Shown here one piece after another: positions 12,431 through 23,000 of a stretch of 64,000 nucleotides of DNA (position 1 is its first letter; each line of letters begins with the position of its first letter). The DNA comes from Leuctra nigra. Its lineage: Eukaryota > Arthropoda > Insecta > Plecoptera > Leuctridae. Below the pieces are notes generated by a model. The model was not told the origin of the DNA, did no database searches, and saw only the letters and a program-made list of their open reading frames with translations. Where the stretch lies: contig OW203769.1 in NCBI GenBank assembly GCA_934045905.1, positions 806,001-870,000 on the forward strand, given 5' to 3'. The translations under genes were made by a program, and so were the position numbers.

Positions 12431-12928
12431 ATGTTAGCTGAGCTAAAGGCGCAATTACCAGGCTCACCAATATACAGATTCGCCTCACTTGTCATAGATG
12501 AAATGCAAATTAAGGAAAAACTTTATTATGAAAAGATAAAAGATAAATTATTTGGACTTGTCGAAGACAAAATAAAAAATTCGGTTATTGAAGACGTCCC
12601 AGATGAACAATTACTATGCGATGAAGAAATGGACATAGCTAATGAATATTCCTACCAGTGTGACAGAGAGAGGAATGGACAACCCGGGGATGATTCAATG
12701 CAGGAACAAGCTCCATTTCCCGACTTGCCAATGGAGTTGTTGGAGCCCCCAGAAAGTGTTCACGTTCATGTCTTGCATGATGGTACCATCACTTCAAGCC
12801 ATTCAGTTGGAGAAGACAACAAAAACCACAGCACTGACAAGTGGTTCAACGCCAGAGAAATACGACTCACAGCCTCAACATTTTCAAACACTTGTAGAGG
12901 AAAAAAGTTGTCATTAACATCAGCATAA
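12431..12928 (+). pseudogene. P-element-like / YqaJ-like chimeric ORF remnant
   Basis: A 165-codon open frame. Residues about 15-40 (YRFASLVIDEMQIKEKLYYE, then DKLFGLVED) resemble the RNase H-like core of P-element/THAP9-type transposases and match the fragment at 2584. An acidic linker follows. Near the C-terminus KWFNAREIRLTASTF resembles the opening motif of YqaJ-type phage exonuclease domains (W...R..R.TAS.F). It stops soon after, so neither domain is complete. Downstream, from 13127, are remains of a Harbinger Myb-like gene. The DEM acidic pair is intact here, unlike the 2584 copy. The chimera could be a real TE architecture or the result of nested insertion and decay. Confidence 0.4.
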
Positions 12929-13126
12929 CAATCAATGAAAAGGGTGCACTGGCACTCGAAGGGGGAATTGGGTGAACGTCAGGAGAGGTCTCGCTGAAGG
13001 CCATGAAGTAATTGTAAACTTGGAAAACACCGAAGAAAACGCCAGGTTGCATGGAGACAGTATGACTGTCACTGCCATCAGATATTTAGTATGTATTTTA
13101 CAACATGTTACAACGTCCTACCTGGA

Positions 13127-13786
13127 GCAATGAAAATGGGCGCTGAATGGCAAAAGTTGTTATATTATTTTTAACAGCAAGTCTTTCAAACATAATCACA
13201 AGCAATGAGAATTTTATCAATAAGTAAAGAGTTATAGATAGTGATTATTGCACTTAATTAACACACTTGAATTTAACACGTATGCTCACTAAATGAATGA
13301 CGAAAAAGTATTAATGAAATTAGTTCAAAAAGACAGTGAATTTTTCAGACCTGGGCACCAATTGTGTAATTTAAAGCTTCCGGATTCAGCCCGAATTCGA
13401 TCCACGTTCATATGGATTAACATTGTACCGCATCTGATTCAGGCCGCATCCGGGTATTTAAAGTTATAGAATAGCTGCCCTGGCATGACATGAGGCTGGG
13501 CGCTAAGAACAATGCCGTGAAAATATTCAGCCATATTAATGACAGAGGAAGCGGTCCGCCATGTAAATATACACAACCTGAGATTCAGCAGCGGATAATC
13601 TTACTTATCGGGCCCACTGCAATAAGGGGTTATGAAACTCGAGAAAGCACAGTTGTTGGATCCATTGAAGTTGTGCTGGAAGATCAAGTCTACTGCATTC
13701 CACCCGAGGACGAGGTTAGACAACAAAATATGCAACTTCGAGACATCAAATACCAAATACCTAACACTTCCTATGTTGAGACATGA
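13127..13786 (+). pseudogene. Harbinger Myb/SANT-like gene, decayed exons 2-3
   Basis: Two blocks are homologous to the intact gene at 20051-23404. 13127-13185 matches the end of exon 2 and its donor region (AATGGGC.CTGAATGGC.AAAG). 13349-13786 matches exon 3 and reads MRLGAKNNAVKIFSHI, GSGPPCK, IQQRIILLIGPTAIRGYETR, then EDEVRQQNMQL. The intron between them is retained. Exon 3 is interrupted by a 124-bp foldback insertion at 13355-13478. Exon 1 and the final exon are not visible. It is an older relative of the Harbinger element 3 kb downstream. Confidence 0.75.
13355..13478. mobile_element. 124-bp foldback MITE with 5-bp duplication
   Basis: CCTGG occurs directly on both sides (13350-13354 and 13479-13483). 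Removing the insert restores ACCTGGCATGACATGAG, which matches the intact exon 3 start at 20732 (ACCTGGCACGACATGAG). The ends are imperfect inverted repeats (GCACCAATTGTGTAAT versus GCAGCTATTCTATAAC), followed by inverted CCGGAT..AGCC / CCGGATGCGGCC blocks. Confidence 0.75.
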
Positions 13787-15284
13787 GACTTGCCAGGAAT
13801 CATCACTGCGATGGTGAATCAGTTGAAAGCATGTCCTTGACAGACATTATTTTGCTTTTCAAGTACTGGCCAACAAATCACCGATAAATATTGTGAAGTG
13901 TGATGGACGGAGAAGACGGGAATTATGATGAATGACGCCTCAGCAAGACGACGGACGCGATGTGTTAAGTGTGTTGCCATAGTTTTTACAAATTTGTTTA
14001 AATCAAATTGGGAATTGCACAACAACATCAAGGCTCAGAAACTGAAGGAAGATGAACATCTCAGAATATTTTTAAAGTATATTGAATTTAAAAAATCCCA
14101 CTGTGTGCTTATGAGACATAATTCCAATACTTGTCTTGGAAACCGCTAATAATGATGAAAAGCAACAAGCATCATGTCAGTTCATATTGGTTATATTGGA
14201 ATTGTTGATCTGCCGATGATTGACATAATGTATTGAATCGTTGTTACAAAGAAAACATTAATCGGTTTCAAAATCAAATGTATCTTTCACTGATTGTTTT
14301 TCCGTGTGATAATAGCATATTTCAATAGTTGAATAGTTTTGACTGATCGTTGACTGAGGTAAATGTTAAAGAAGAGCTTTCACACTATTAAATGGACAAT
14401 TTGACAAGATTTAATTAGTAAGCTTCGCTTGTTTATGATATTTTAGTATGTCTGGAGCGAGCATTATTCACTATTGGATGAAGCAACAAGAACAGCAGAC
14501 ATTGATCACAGATGATTTCAAGTAATTGGTATCGGATTAAGTCGATTGCTTTCAAGTATCTGAAGAAACATCTGAAGATGAGAGCAGAGGACCAAATGAG
14601 ATGCCTCAAGACGAAGAATTGTACTCACGAGACAATGACAATGTAACAGACGTATGCAATGGTAATGTAATGTAATGCTTTCATTGATGCATTTGATTGC
14701 TCTTGATAAGTTTGTCAATGGATTTTACTGGGGGACCGATTGTCTGACTGCATGTTTGTTGAGGTGTGTTGTATTTCTGTTTCTATTTTCTATATCTTTG
14801 AGTTTTCACACTCATCACACCATGCAATGGTTTCACTGGTGTAGTTGTGGTTGTTCGGTGTAATGAAAACGAAGTTTCAACAAAAATAAACAAGGACATT
14901 TCTTAATCAGCAGTTTTGTCCTTTGAATTATTGTCATCAAATTGTTGTTCAGTACAGTTTGTTTAAAGTCTTGTCTCAATTTCTCTTCATTCTCTATATT
15001 CGTTTTTTTACAAGTTGCAAAATACCGATGCCACCTCCGTTGTTTCCCATGTCTACATATTCAGTGTGAAGAATGTCGGTAAGCTGTTGTCTCATGAAGA
15101 ATAGGAAGATCATTGCCAAGATGTTGTGATTTCATTTATTTCTAACTGGTTATTGTAATTTTGGTCTGACAGCTTCAGATCAAAATTCAGACTCTTTCTT
15201 GTCTTATATGTTATTAATTGTCCATTGCTTGCACCAACATTTAATGATAAGCGTGTTGCTTCTCATTACAAAGGACGTGTTAAC
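13787..15284. other. Unassigned DNA
   Basis: No supported gene. Probably the decayed remainder of the transposon region that starts near 12.4 kb. Confidence 0.4.
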
Positions 15285-15426
15285 GCAGCTCTTGTTAACG
15301 CAGTGGAAGCGAGGAAAGTAATAATAAACGGCAAATTCACAAGTCAATTCACAAACACGAAGAAAACACGAAGAAAAACAGGCTTTGTTAGAGGTTTGCC
15401 GCGACGTGAATTACAGTGGAGTTAAT
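15285..15426 (+). repeat. Dispersed repeat, pair of 6430-6570
   Basis: Contains GTTAACGCAGT and an open frame ending FVRGLPRRELQW; colinear with 6430-6570. Likely a TE coding remnant of unknown family. Confidence 0.5.
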
Positions 15427-15689
15427 CAATAAATCAAATGTTAAAATAAAATAAAAGCTGACTACAAATTAAGGTTGACTTCTGGGATCCAGCATAATAT
15501 AATAGAAATCTTAGAATTAACATAATTTTTTATAAATATGAATATGAAGTATGCTATATTAATCTTTGAGTATGGAAAAAACTAACTGATCAACTAGTGT
15601 ATTGTATTGTTAAAACTCGTCAACATAAAACCAAGGTTACGTCCCATTTAGTAGCTACATAATAAGGGCCGTTTTTCAATGCCATGTTA

Positions 15690-15995
15690 AACCTATAATT
15701 AAGATTTATCCGGTCATTCCATCAAAGTCATAGTAGTTGAAAAGGCGATAACCCCTTACCATACCCCTTACCCCATTGGTTAATAACCAACCAAGCCATC
15801 GGACCAGCCTGTGCTAATCTCCCCCTCCACCAGCAATGCATGTAAACATGTTAAAGCGCGCAGCAACACACACACGTCCGACACGTTGAGCCTCCGACTG
15901 CTGACTAACAAGCTCAGCATAGCGCGGCTGGCTGTTGATTTCTGAGCAGCTTCAGGGAGTTTACACAATTATATGAGAACAAAACCACAAGTATC
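15690..15995. repeat. Dispersed repeat, copy 2 of the 6.7-kb repeat
   Basis: Colinear with 6660-7035 through CCAGCCTGTGCTAATCTCC and CACGTCCGACACGTTGAG to GAGAACAAAACCACAAGT. It ends about 25 bp before the left end of the Harbinger element. Confidence 0.65.
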
Positions 15996-16020
15996 GGAGC
16001 AATCAATATACATTTTGACA

Positions 16021-16053
16021 GGGAAGCAATTTTCGAAATCGTTCGAGCGCTCG
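16021..16053 (+). repeat. Harbinger left terminal inverted repeat
   Basis: Shares a 21-bp perfect inverted match, beginning ATTTTCGAAATCG, with 25130-25162. The first eight bases are only partly conserved. Confidence 0.7.
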
Positions 16054-16555
16054 CATGATTCGAGTGCTCGAATGGTTTTGAGACCGTATCGTATGTGAAA
16101 ATGGCATTTTTGACATTTTCGCCATGCGATGCGGCGTGAGTTCTCGAGTGAAATATCATGCGAGCACTACGTCATGGATACGTCACGACTGCAAAGAATT
16201 CCAACTAATCAAAATAGAGGAGGCCATATTGGATAGCAACGTAAACAAATACAAATGTCACAATGTAAGTAATATGTTTATATTTATTAATACGAAAGTA
16301 AAAAGTAAATTGCAGTACAAAACTTCTATGTAATATCTATATTTCTATCTCAAAGAAAGATATTGTACACATACATATATAAATTAAAGGTGTTATTAGT
16401 TAATGTAAACTTGGGTTTCTCCTAGATGTAGGGTTAAAGAATACCAAACCATGAAATTTATGCAGTACAAAATTAATAATAAATAAGTGATTAAATGTGC
16501 TACGTATACCTTTTAAATGTGATTTCTCTGTACAAGATACCTACTACACATTTCT

Positions 16556-18555
16556 TTAATACAAATCATAGCTTTTTACATAGATGCACCACAAAGTTCT
16601 TTCATATGTGCTGGAACTTGTGTCCGTCCAATCTCTCTGGAATTCTCTCCTTATTAGGTTTTGCTGCAGTCTCCTCGCATTGGCCAAAAGTGGATTGACT
16701 CGCCGACGGACTGCAGCGGCGGCAGCACCTGCTTCGTCTTCGCTGTCATCATCATCCGAGCTGGCAATGTCTTCATCATCCGGTGGCGGTACCCTCTCCC
16801 GCACACACATATTGTGCAATACGCAGCAGGCATATATGATGTTAATGGCCTTTTTTGGATGGTAATGGAGCAACCTGTGCTTGAGAAGGCACCGCCACCT
16901 CATCTTCAACAACCCATTGCATCGCATTTGGCGTCGATTGTAACGTTCTTCTGCATCATTCTGTGGCCGCCCAATTGGAGTAAACAACCACGATTCTAAT
17001 GGAAAACCGCTGTCACCTTTTACCAAGAATGATTGATATCAGTGTATATTCATACCTTTAAGTAACTTCATAATACTATAAACTGTGTTCTAATATTCAT
17101 ACCGAGAAGCCACGCACTCCGATTGTCTTGATGCACGCGTTGGAGACTGCGCCTCAAGTTCGACATCTTCCAAATGTACGCATCATTGGTTCCCCCGCCA
17201 AACCTTGCGTTCGCATACAAGATTAGGATATCAGCATCACAGACCTAGTGCAAATTATTCTTTACTTATAAGTGTAAATTATTACTCGTTCTTCTGTGTA
17301 GGTACTATGTGAAAATATTACAACTTATATTATGGCAAGAACTTACTAAGATGACATTCATGGAATGGTATAATTTTCGGTTGACGTAATCCCTTTCTGG
17401 GAACTCTGGATCATCTTTAGGTGGAGCAATGATGGCAATGTGTGTTCCATCTATTGCACCGATGATTCCAGGAAACCCACAGTCTTCGTAAAACCCAGTA
17501 ATTATAATTAATGTGAAGTTGTAATCTCAATACCTACTAATCTGGCCTAAAGGCTAAATTATCTCTTTAAAATATTGAAGTAATTTGTATATAATTCTAA
17601 AAATTTAGATTGATTATGTGTGTTCCAACCGTGATGTGAGAGTAACCTTATAAGCAGACTTTCTTTTCTGCCACCCATGCAACATTCAATTTTCAATAAA
17701 ATATAATTTTAGTAATTCAAATGATAAACTTGTTGGCGATTCTTTTTCCACCAACCTTAATAGCACCATCATGGGATTCTTGCTTTTTCCATCATAGGGA
17801 ATGTGGACACAATGTGTGCTATGCTTTATATAGTAATTAGTAATAAATTCTCAAACAATGCAAACACATTCCATGTAAAAGTCTATGCAATTGTAATTAC
17901 TCTACCTTTGCTTAATAGGTTGCAAGTTGTTGAGTGGATAAGCAACCCATTCATCGAACAGATGGGTGTATATCGCATCGACAACTTCTGTAATGCAATT
18001 GCTGACAGTCGACTGGCATACAGCAAGGTTTATATCCTGTCCAATGCCCAGCTGGTAGCCCCCACAAGCTAGGAACCTTAGTGTTGTTAGAACCTAAATA
18101 TCAGTTAGTGAATTAATAAATAATATTCCAAATGAGCTAAATGTAATCTGCACTATAATTACGATGTCTATTAATTTAAAGCACCTGTTGCAAATAATAA
18201 TTTATCACATGAAAGTGAATTAGTTCTGTCCATAAAAAAAAATCACAAGTCTAAAATTTAATTAAATTGCTAGAAAGACAGGTGCTAGGTATGTGCATTC
18301 AAAATATTAAAATTATTTATTTACCTTCGTTTCGACACTGATTGCAGATTCTCGAGTTGGAGGTGGTAACACTGTACGCAAACGATTGATTAGGGTGCGG
18401 GCAAGAGGCTTTGACAGACGGAAAAGCTTCCTGAATTTTGTTTCATCCAAGTCAAAAGGGTTGTCTTTGACATGAAATGTCCTTGGTTGTCTCTCTGCTC
18501 TTTGCTCAGCCTCTTCCAAATCGTATAGAAACATTAATAAATTCCAATCCTCCAT
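16556..18555 (-). CDS. HARBI1-like PIF/Harbinger transposase, multi-exon
   Basis: A DDE transposase that would cut at the element ends together with the Myb-like partner. Five or six exons read on the minus strand. 18555-18325 (77 codons from ATG; contains FRKLFRLSKPLARTLINRL). 18093-17906 (LTTLRFLACGGYQLGIGQ, then CQSTVSNCI). A possible short exon near 17790-17730 (GGKRIANKF). About 17497-17347 (GFPGIIGAIDGTHIAIIAPP, YVNRKLYHSMNV). 17244-17103 (VCDADILILYANARFGGGTN). 17016-16556 (GDSGFPLESWLFTPI, AEERYNRR, then stop). The three catalytic acids are all visible: D in DGTH, D in VCDA, E in AEERYN. Donors GTAAAT, GTAAGT and GTATG and acceptors TAG and AAG give consistent phases where checked. 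The acceptor before the DGTH exon is unclear (CTGG instead of CAGG), a possible lesion. No nonsense codon appears in the confident exons. Confidence 0.82.
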
Positions 18556-18709
18556 ATTAACTTAAAAAAACTTTTTAGAAACAGTAGAGAACAAATCTTA
18601 AAATCACTGACTATTGTGTGGAAAGAAGTCCAGAAGCTGCACTTTAATAACAGAATAATTTTTAGTGGAATCTTGCAAAGTTGCCTCCATTCATAGTGTC
18701 ACTGTCAAC
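18556..18709. promoter_or_regulatory. Short divergent intergenic region
   Basis: 154 bp separates the transposase ATG (minus strand) from the ATG of the duplicated Myb-like exon (18710, plus strand). In PIF/Harbinger elements both genes are often transcribed divergently, so this could be an ancestral bidirectional promoter. No specific motif is identified. Confidence 0.35.
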
Positions 18710-19400
18710 ATGGCGTCAAAGAATTTAACTGAAGAGCAGAAGGATACGCTGGTTTCTTTCATGGAATACTATGAGTAACAATTCAAGATATTAATTGTAT
18801 AATGGATTGAATAATTTCATAAGTAAATTCAAGAAACAAACAGCAACAGATATATACTATCTTAACCCCAAATCTTAGTGTTGTATGCTCTCTAATAAAA
18901 GTATGCTTCAAAATAACTTTTACATTCATTTTTTTTTAATTTATGCTTTCCTGATACAGTTGTAATAATTTATGGAGGTATACTAATAAAAGTATATAAA
19001 GTAATGTCATTAAAACATCTTAACCATTACTGAAGTAAACTGTTCATACATTCAATCAAGAAATTTAAAATTATGTACTCGAATCTCTATGTTTATTTTA
19101 CAAAGTACATTTCAGTATTAATAACAATATTTTTTAGAATTAAATCGTATTAAAATCAGCCTAGTAGATAACTCTTTATGAACTGGCACTATTCAATTTA
19201 AGAAGAGCATTCAGTAAAATATAATAACATGAATAAAAAGTGTTTAATTTTGTAAATTGCACTCTAATTGCATAATATTTTATTCTAGGTCATCCTGAGC
19301 TAGTTAGTTCCAAATTTTTTATAACATGTACTCAGAAAATAGCACAGGATCTCTTGATTTCTTGTAAATGCATTTCGTCAAACATCCCTGAACCCCGTCA
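18710..19400 (+). pseudogene. Duplicated, dead Myb-like exons 1-2
   Basis: 18710-18778 reads MASKNLTEEQKDTLVSFME and stops, paralleling exon 1 of the intact gene (MPPKSITEEQKLSLVEFMK). 19289-19400 begins after TTCTAG with HPELVSSKFFITCTQK, paralleling exon 2 (HPELVSSKFTSTFTHK), then loses frame. So the first two exons exist twice in tandem inside the element and the upstream pair is broken. Confidence 0.75.
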
Positions 19401-19549
19401 GTTTCAAAATAAAAAGTGAGCATTGCAAAGTAGTGTTGTGTAGGCACAATCTCTTTTGCTATTCCAGACTTCTGTCAGTCATAACTGTAGTAGCTTCATT
19501 CAGTTCTAAAATAAGTATTCAGTGTTTTCCACTGCGAAAGTAATAAAAT

Positions 19550-19735
19550 AATGAAAAATATAGTGAAAAATGCTTTCAATAGTATTTCAAGTATTTTAAA
19601 ATAAAATACTAATGTATTTTGTATTTTAAAATACTCTGAAATGAAAGTATTTCGATACTTTCATTTTAAATACTTTTTTGAGAGTATTTTGATACTTGTA
19701 GTATTTCAAATACTTTTTCAGAGTATTTTGCTCAA
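19550..19735. repeat. Palindromic AGTATTTTAAAATACT-rich tract, hAT-MITE-like
   Basis: Repeated inverted hexamers (AGTATT/AATACT) fill the tract, which ends with GAGTATTTTGCTCAACCGTG, similar in style to the ends of hAT-type MITEs such as the one at 52251. The left border is not resolved. Confidence 0.4.
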
Positions 19736-19865
19736 CCGTGATAACACTAAACCACAAAAATATAATTAACAGTTTTATAGTCACTAAAGTAATTTCTATT
19801 GTAAAATTTACTATTGTTGCTGGCAATTATTGTTGTGACAATTCATAAATCAGAGCCACCTGAGG

Positions 19866-19972
19866 TGGGATTCTATAACTCCATTGCGACCGCTTAGCAA
19901 TTTCTTCCATAAGGATTAACATTGAAATAATTGCTAAGCGGTCGAAATGGAGTTATAGAATCAGGGCCCTGA
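19866..19972. mobile_element. About 105-bp foldback (MITE)
   Basis: GATTCTATAACTCCATT and GACCGCTTAGCAATT are followed after about 30 bp by their inverse (AATTGCTAAGCGGTC, then AATGGAGTTATAGAATC). Arms are near perfect over roughly 34 bp. The target duplication is unclear. Confidence 0.7.
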
Positions 19973-20050
19973 TAATTACTGGTTGCTATAACCTACAAAA
20001 TTCAAAGAATTCAAAAAATATTCAAAGAAGCTGCAGGTCAACTCATAATC

Positions 20051-23000
20051 ATGCCTCCTAAAAGCATTACGGAAGAACAGAAACTTAGCCTAGTTGAATT
20101 TATGAAAGGTAAGCACATTAATAGATTGTGTTAAATGCAATTAAAACATTTATTGCATAAATAGGTACATTTTAACAAATTATACATCTAGATGAAAATT
20201 TATTCAACATGAAACTATAAATGAGTAAAGAGCCATTCAACCTGATTGACTATAGTATATATATATATATAAAATGAACAGCTAAGCATATATTATATTT
20301 TTGTAACTTTAACATAATACAAAAACAAACTGAATGGTTTATGCAGATGGCATGCATTTCACTAGGACGATGTTCATGCAAACTGCTTGTCAGCTACAGC
20401 TAAATAAATGAAATTGTTTTTACTAGATCACCCTGAATTAGTATCATCAAAATTTACATCTACATTCACCCACAAGTCAAGCTTAGACCTCTGGGCCGAT
20501 GCGGCAAAAATTTTAAACGCCCTCCCGGGACCAAAGAAAATGGGCACTGAATGGCGAAAGGTATTTATAATTTATTTTCTACAGCAAGTCTGTCAAACAA
20601 GCAGTGAGTTTTATCATGAAGTAAAGAATTCTAGATTGTGATTCTTACACTGAATTTGCACATGAATTTAACATGTTTGCTCACTTCATGAATGGAGAAT
20701 AATTGTAGGTAAAAAATCATTTAATTTTCAGACCTGGCACGACATGAGACTTGGAGCTAAAAATAAGGCGGGCAAAATAAGTAACCATGCCAAAGGCACG
20801 GGAAGCGGTCCGCCTTGTAAGGGCACCCTATCCAACATACAGGAGCGTATAGTTGCTATAATCGGCCCCACAGCGATAAAGGGTCACAAAACTCATGAAA
20901 GCCGAATTATTGGTGAAGATGGCCAAGTTGTATTGGAAGATGATGACATTTTGGTGATACCATTGGATGAGGTTAGACAACTAAACATGCAACTTTGTTG
21001 AGGGATTAAAAATAACTTACATTGTTAGTTCATTACTTTTGTAGAGACAATGTTCATGCATACTTAAAATCTGATTTTGATTAATTTAATATAATATAAA
21101 CTATTAGGCCTTGCCTAATATAGAGGCTCTGGGAAGGACATCAAGGAGGCAGAGAGAAAAGAAGAAGATAGGATTATTGAGATGGAAAAGAATGTAAGTT
21201 TGTTCTTGTGAGAAGAGAATAAAAAGTCTTTTAAACTAATCTTGTTGCATTTCTATCTCCTGGACACAACAAGTGGGGGCTCGTCCGAATTTCACTTTAA
21301 AGCCAGGTATTTCATGTTGGCATGGAGCAAAACATGGAATTATGCTGCCGGTTGGAACAAATTCCAGGGTGGAGCAGGTTGCCCCTCGACCTGCAACGCG
21401 ACATGTTACGTTTCAAGGCCTGTGACTTTCAAGGTTTCTTGGCTGCGATGCGTCAAATAGTAGCAGAACGAGCAGCGTCTACGACGTCTACTGTACTATC
21501 AGTTCAGGACACAACCGCCACGCCTTCTCCACTTCGACGTCAAGGGGACTCCGTCGAAGGTTCCGAGGTGCAGTGCATGGACGCCGTCGAGGCTTCCAAG
21601 GTGCAGGGCACGGACGCCGTCGAAGCTTCCAAGGTGCAGGGCACGGACGCCGTCGAGGTTTCCAAGGTGCATTGCATGGACGCCGTCGAGGATTCCAAGG
21701 TGCAGTGCATGGACTCCGTCGAGGCTTCCAAGGTGCAGGGCACGGACGCCGTCGAGGCTTCCAAGGTGCAGTGCATGGACTCCGTCGAGGCTTCCAAGGT
21801 GCAGGGCACGGACGCCGTCGAGGCTTCCAAGGTGCAGTGCATGGACGCCGTCGAGGCTTCCATGGTGCAGTGCATGGACTCCGTCGAGGCTTCCAAGGTG
21901 CAGGGCACGGACGCCGTCGAGGCTTCCAAGGTGCAGTGCATGGACGCCGTCGAGGCTTCCAAGGTGCAGTGCATGGACTCCGTCGAGGCTTCCAAGGTGC
22001 GGGGCACGGACGCCGTCGAGGCTTCCAAGGTGCAGTGCATGGACGCCGTCGAGGATTCCAAGGTGCAGTGCATGGACGCCGTCGAGGCTTCCATGGTGCA
22101 GTGCATGGACTCCGTCGAGGCTTCCAAGGTGCAGGGCACGGACGCCGTCGAGGCTTCCAAGGTGCAGTGCATGGACGCCGTCGAGGCTTCCAAGGTGCAG
22201 TGCATGGACTCCGTCGAGGCTTCCAAGGTGCGGGGCACGGACGCCGTCGAGGCTTCCAAGGTGCAGTGCATGGACGCCGTCGAGGATTCCAAGGTGCAGT
22301 GCATGGACTCCGTCGAGGCTTCCAAGGTGCAGGGCACGGACGCCGTCGAGGCTTCCAAGGTGCAGTGCATGGACTCCGTCGAGGCTTCCAAGGTGCAGTG
22401 CATGGACGCCGTCGAGGCTTCCAAGGTGCAGTGCATGGAATCCGTCAAAGATTCGAAGCGACGCGAAGCGACAGCAAAATGTCGACACAAGTTCGCCAGT
22501 ACGCAGCTTCACTACGCTGCAGGTACTCAGCGTCGCCAGGCACCACCGCACCGCAAAGGCATTGCAAGCGGTCTGGCATCAAAGAGGAATGGTCCGTTCC
22601 GTATTGTCCGGGCCATAGGACGCAACGTCTACGAGCTCGGCGATCCGAAGTCTGGCAAGTCAGCGGGCCGGGCAAATGTAGCCCAATTGTTGCCGGTCAT
22701 TCCAGTTCCCGCATGGGTGCGTAGCGCCTAAGCACCCATGCCTCAAGGCTCTTTTTGGAGGGGGAATTATTAGGCCTTGCCTAATATATAGGCTCTGGGA
22801 AGGACATCAAGGAGGCAGAGAGAAAAGAAGAAGATAGGATTATTGAGATGGAAAAGAATGTAAGTTTGTTCTTGTGAGAAGAGAATAAAAAGTCTTTTAA
22901 ACTAATCTTGTTGCATTTCTATCTCCTGGACACAACAAAACATTACAACAGATATTTAAAGGCTTATTCAAATTGTAGTCTCAGAAATATTATCAATAAT

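Larger units (their letters stand above)
21102..22937 (+). mobile_element. Young non-autonomous Gypsy-like LTR element
   Basis: Two 170-bp LTRs (21102-21271 and 22768-22937) differ at one visible position (AATATAGAGG versus AATATATAGG). AAAC flanks both outer edges (21098-21101 and 22938-22941), a 4-bp target duplication. A primer-binding site, TGGGGGCTCGTCCG, matching the 3' end of tRNA-Pro, starts 2 bp after the 5' LTR. A polypurine tract, GGAGGGGGAA, precedes the 3' LTR. The interior is only 1.5 kb and lacks protease, RT and RNase H. It must have been mobilised in trans. Confidence 0.9.

Noticed and set aside
21499..22551. Long reverse-strand frames over the 33-bp repeat
   Set aside because: A period divisible by 3 leaves several frames open on both strands; only the forward frame joins gag-like and integrase-like ends.
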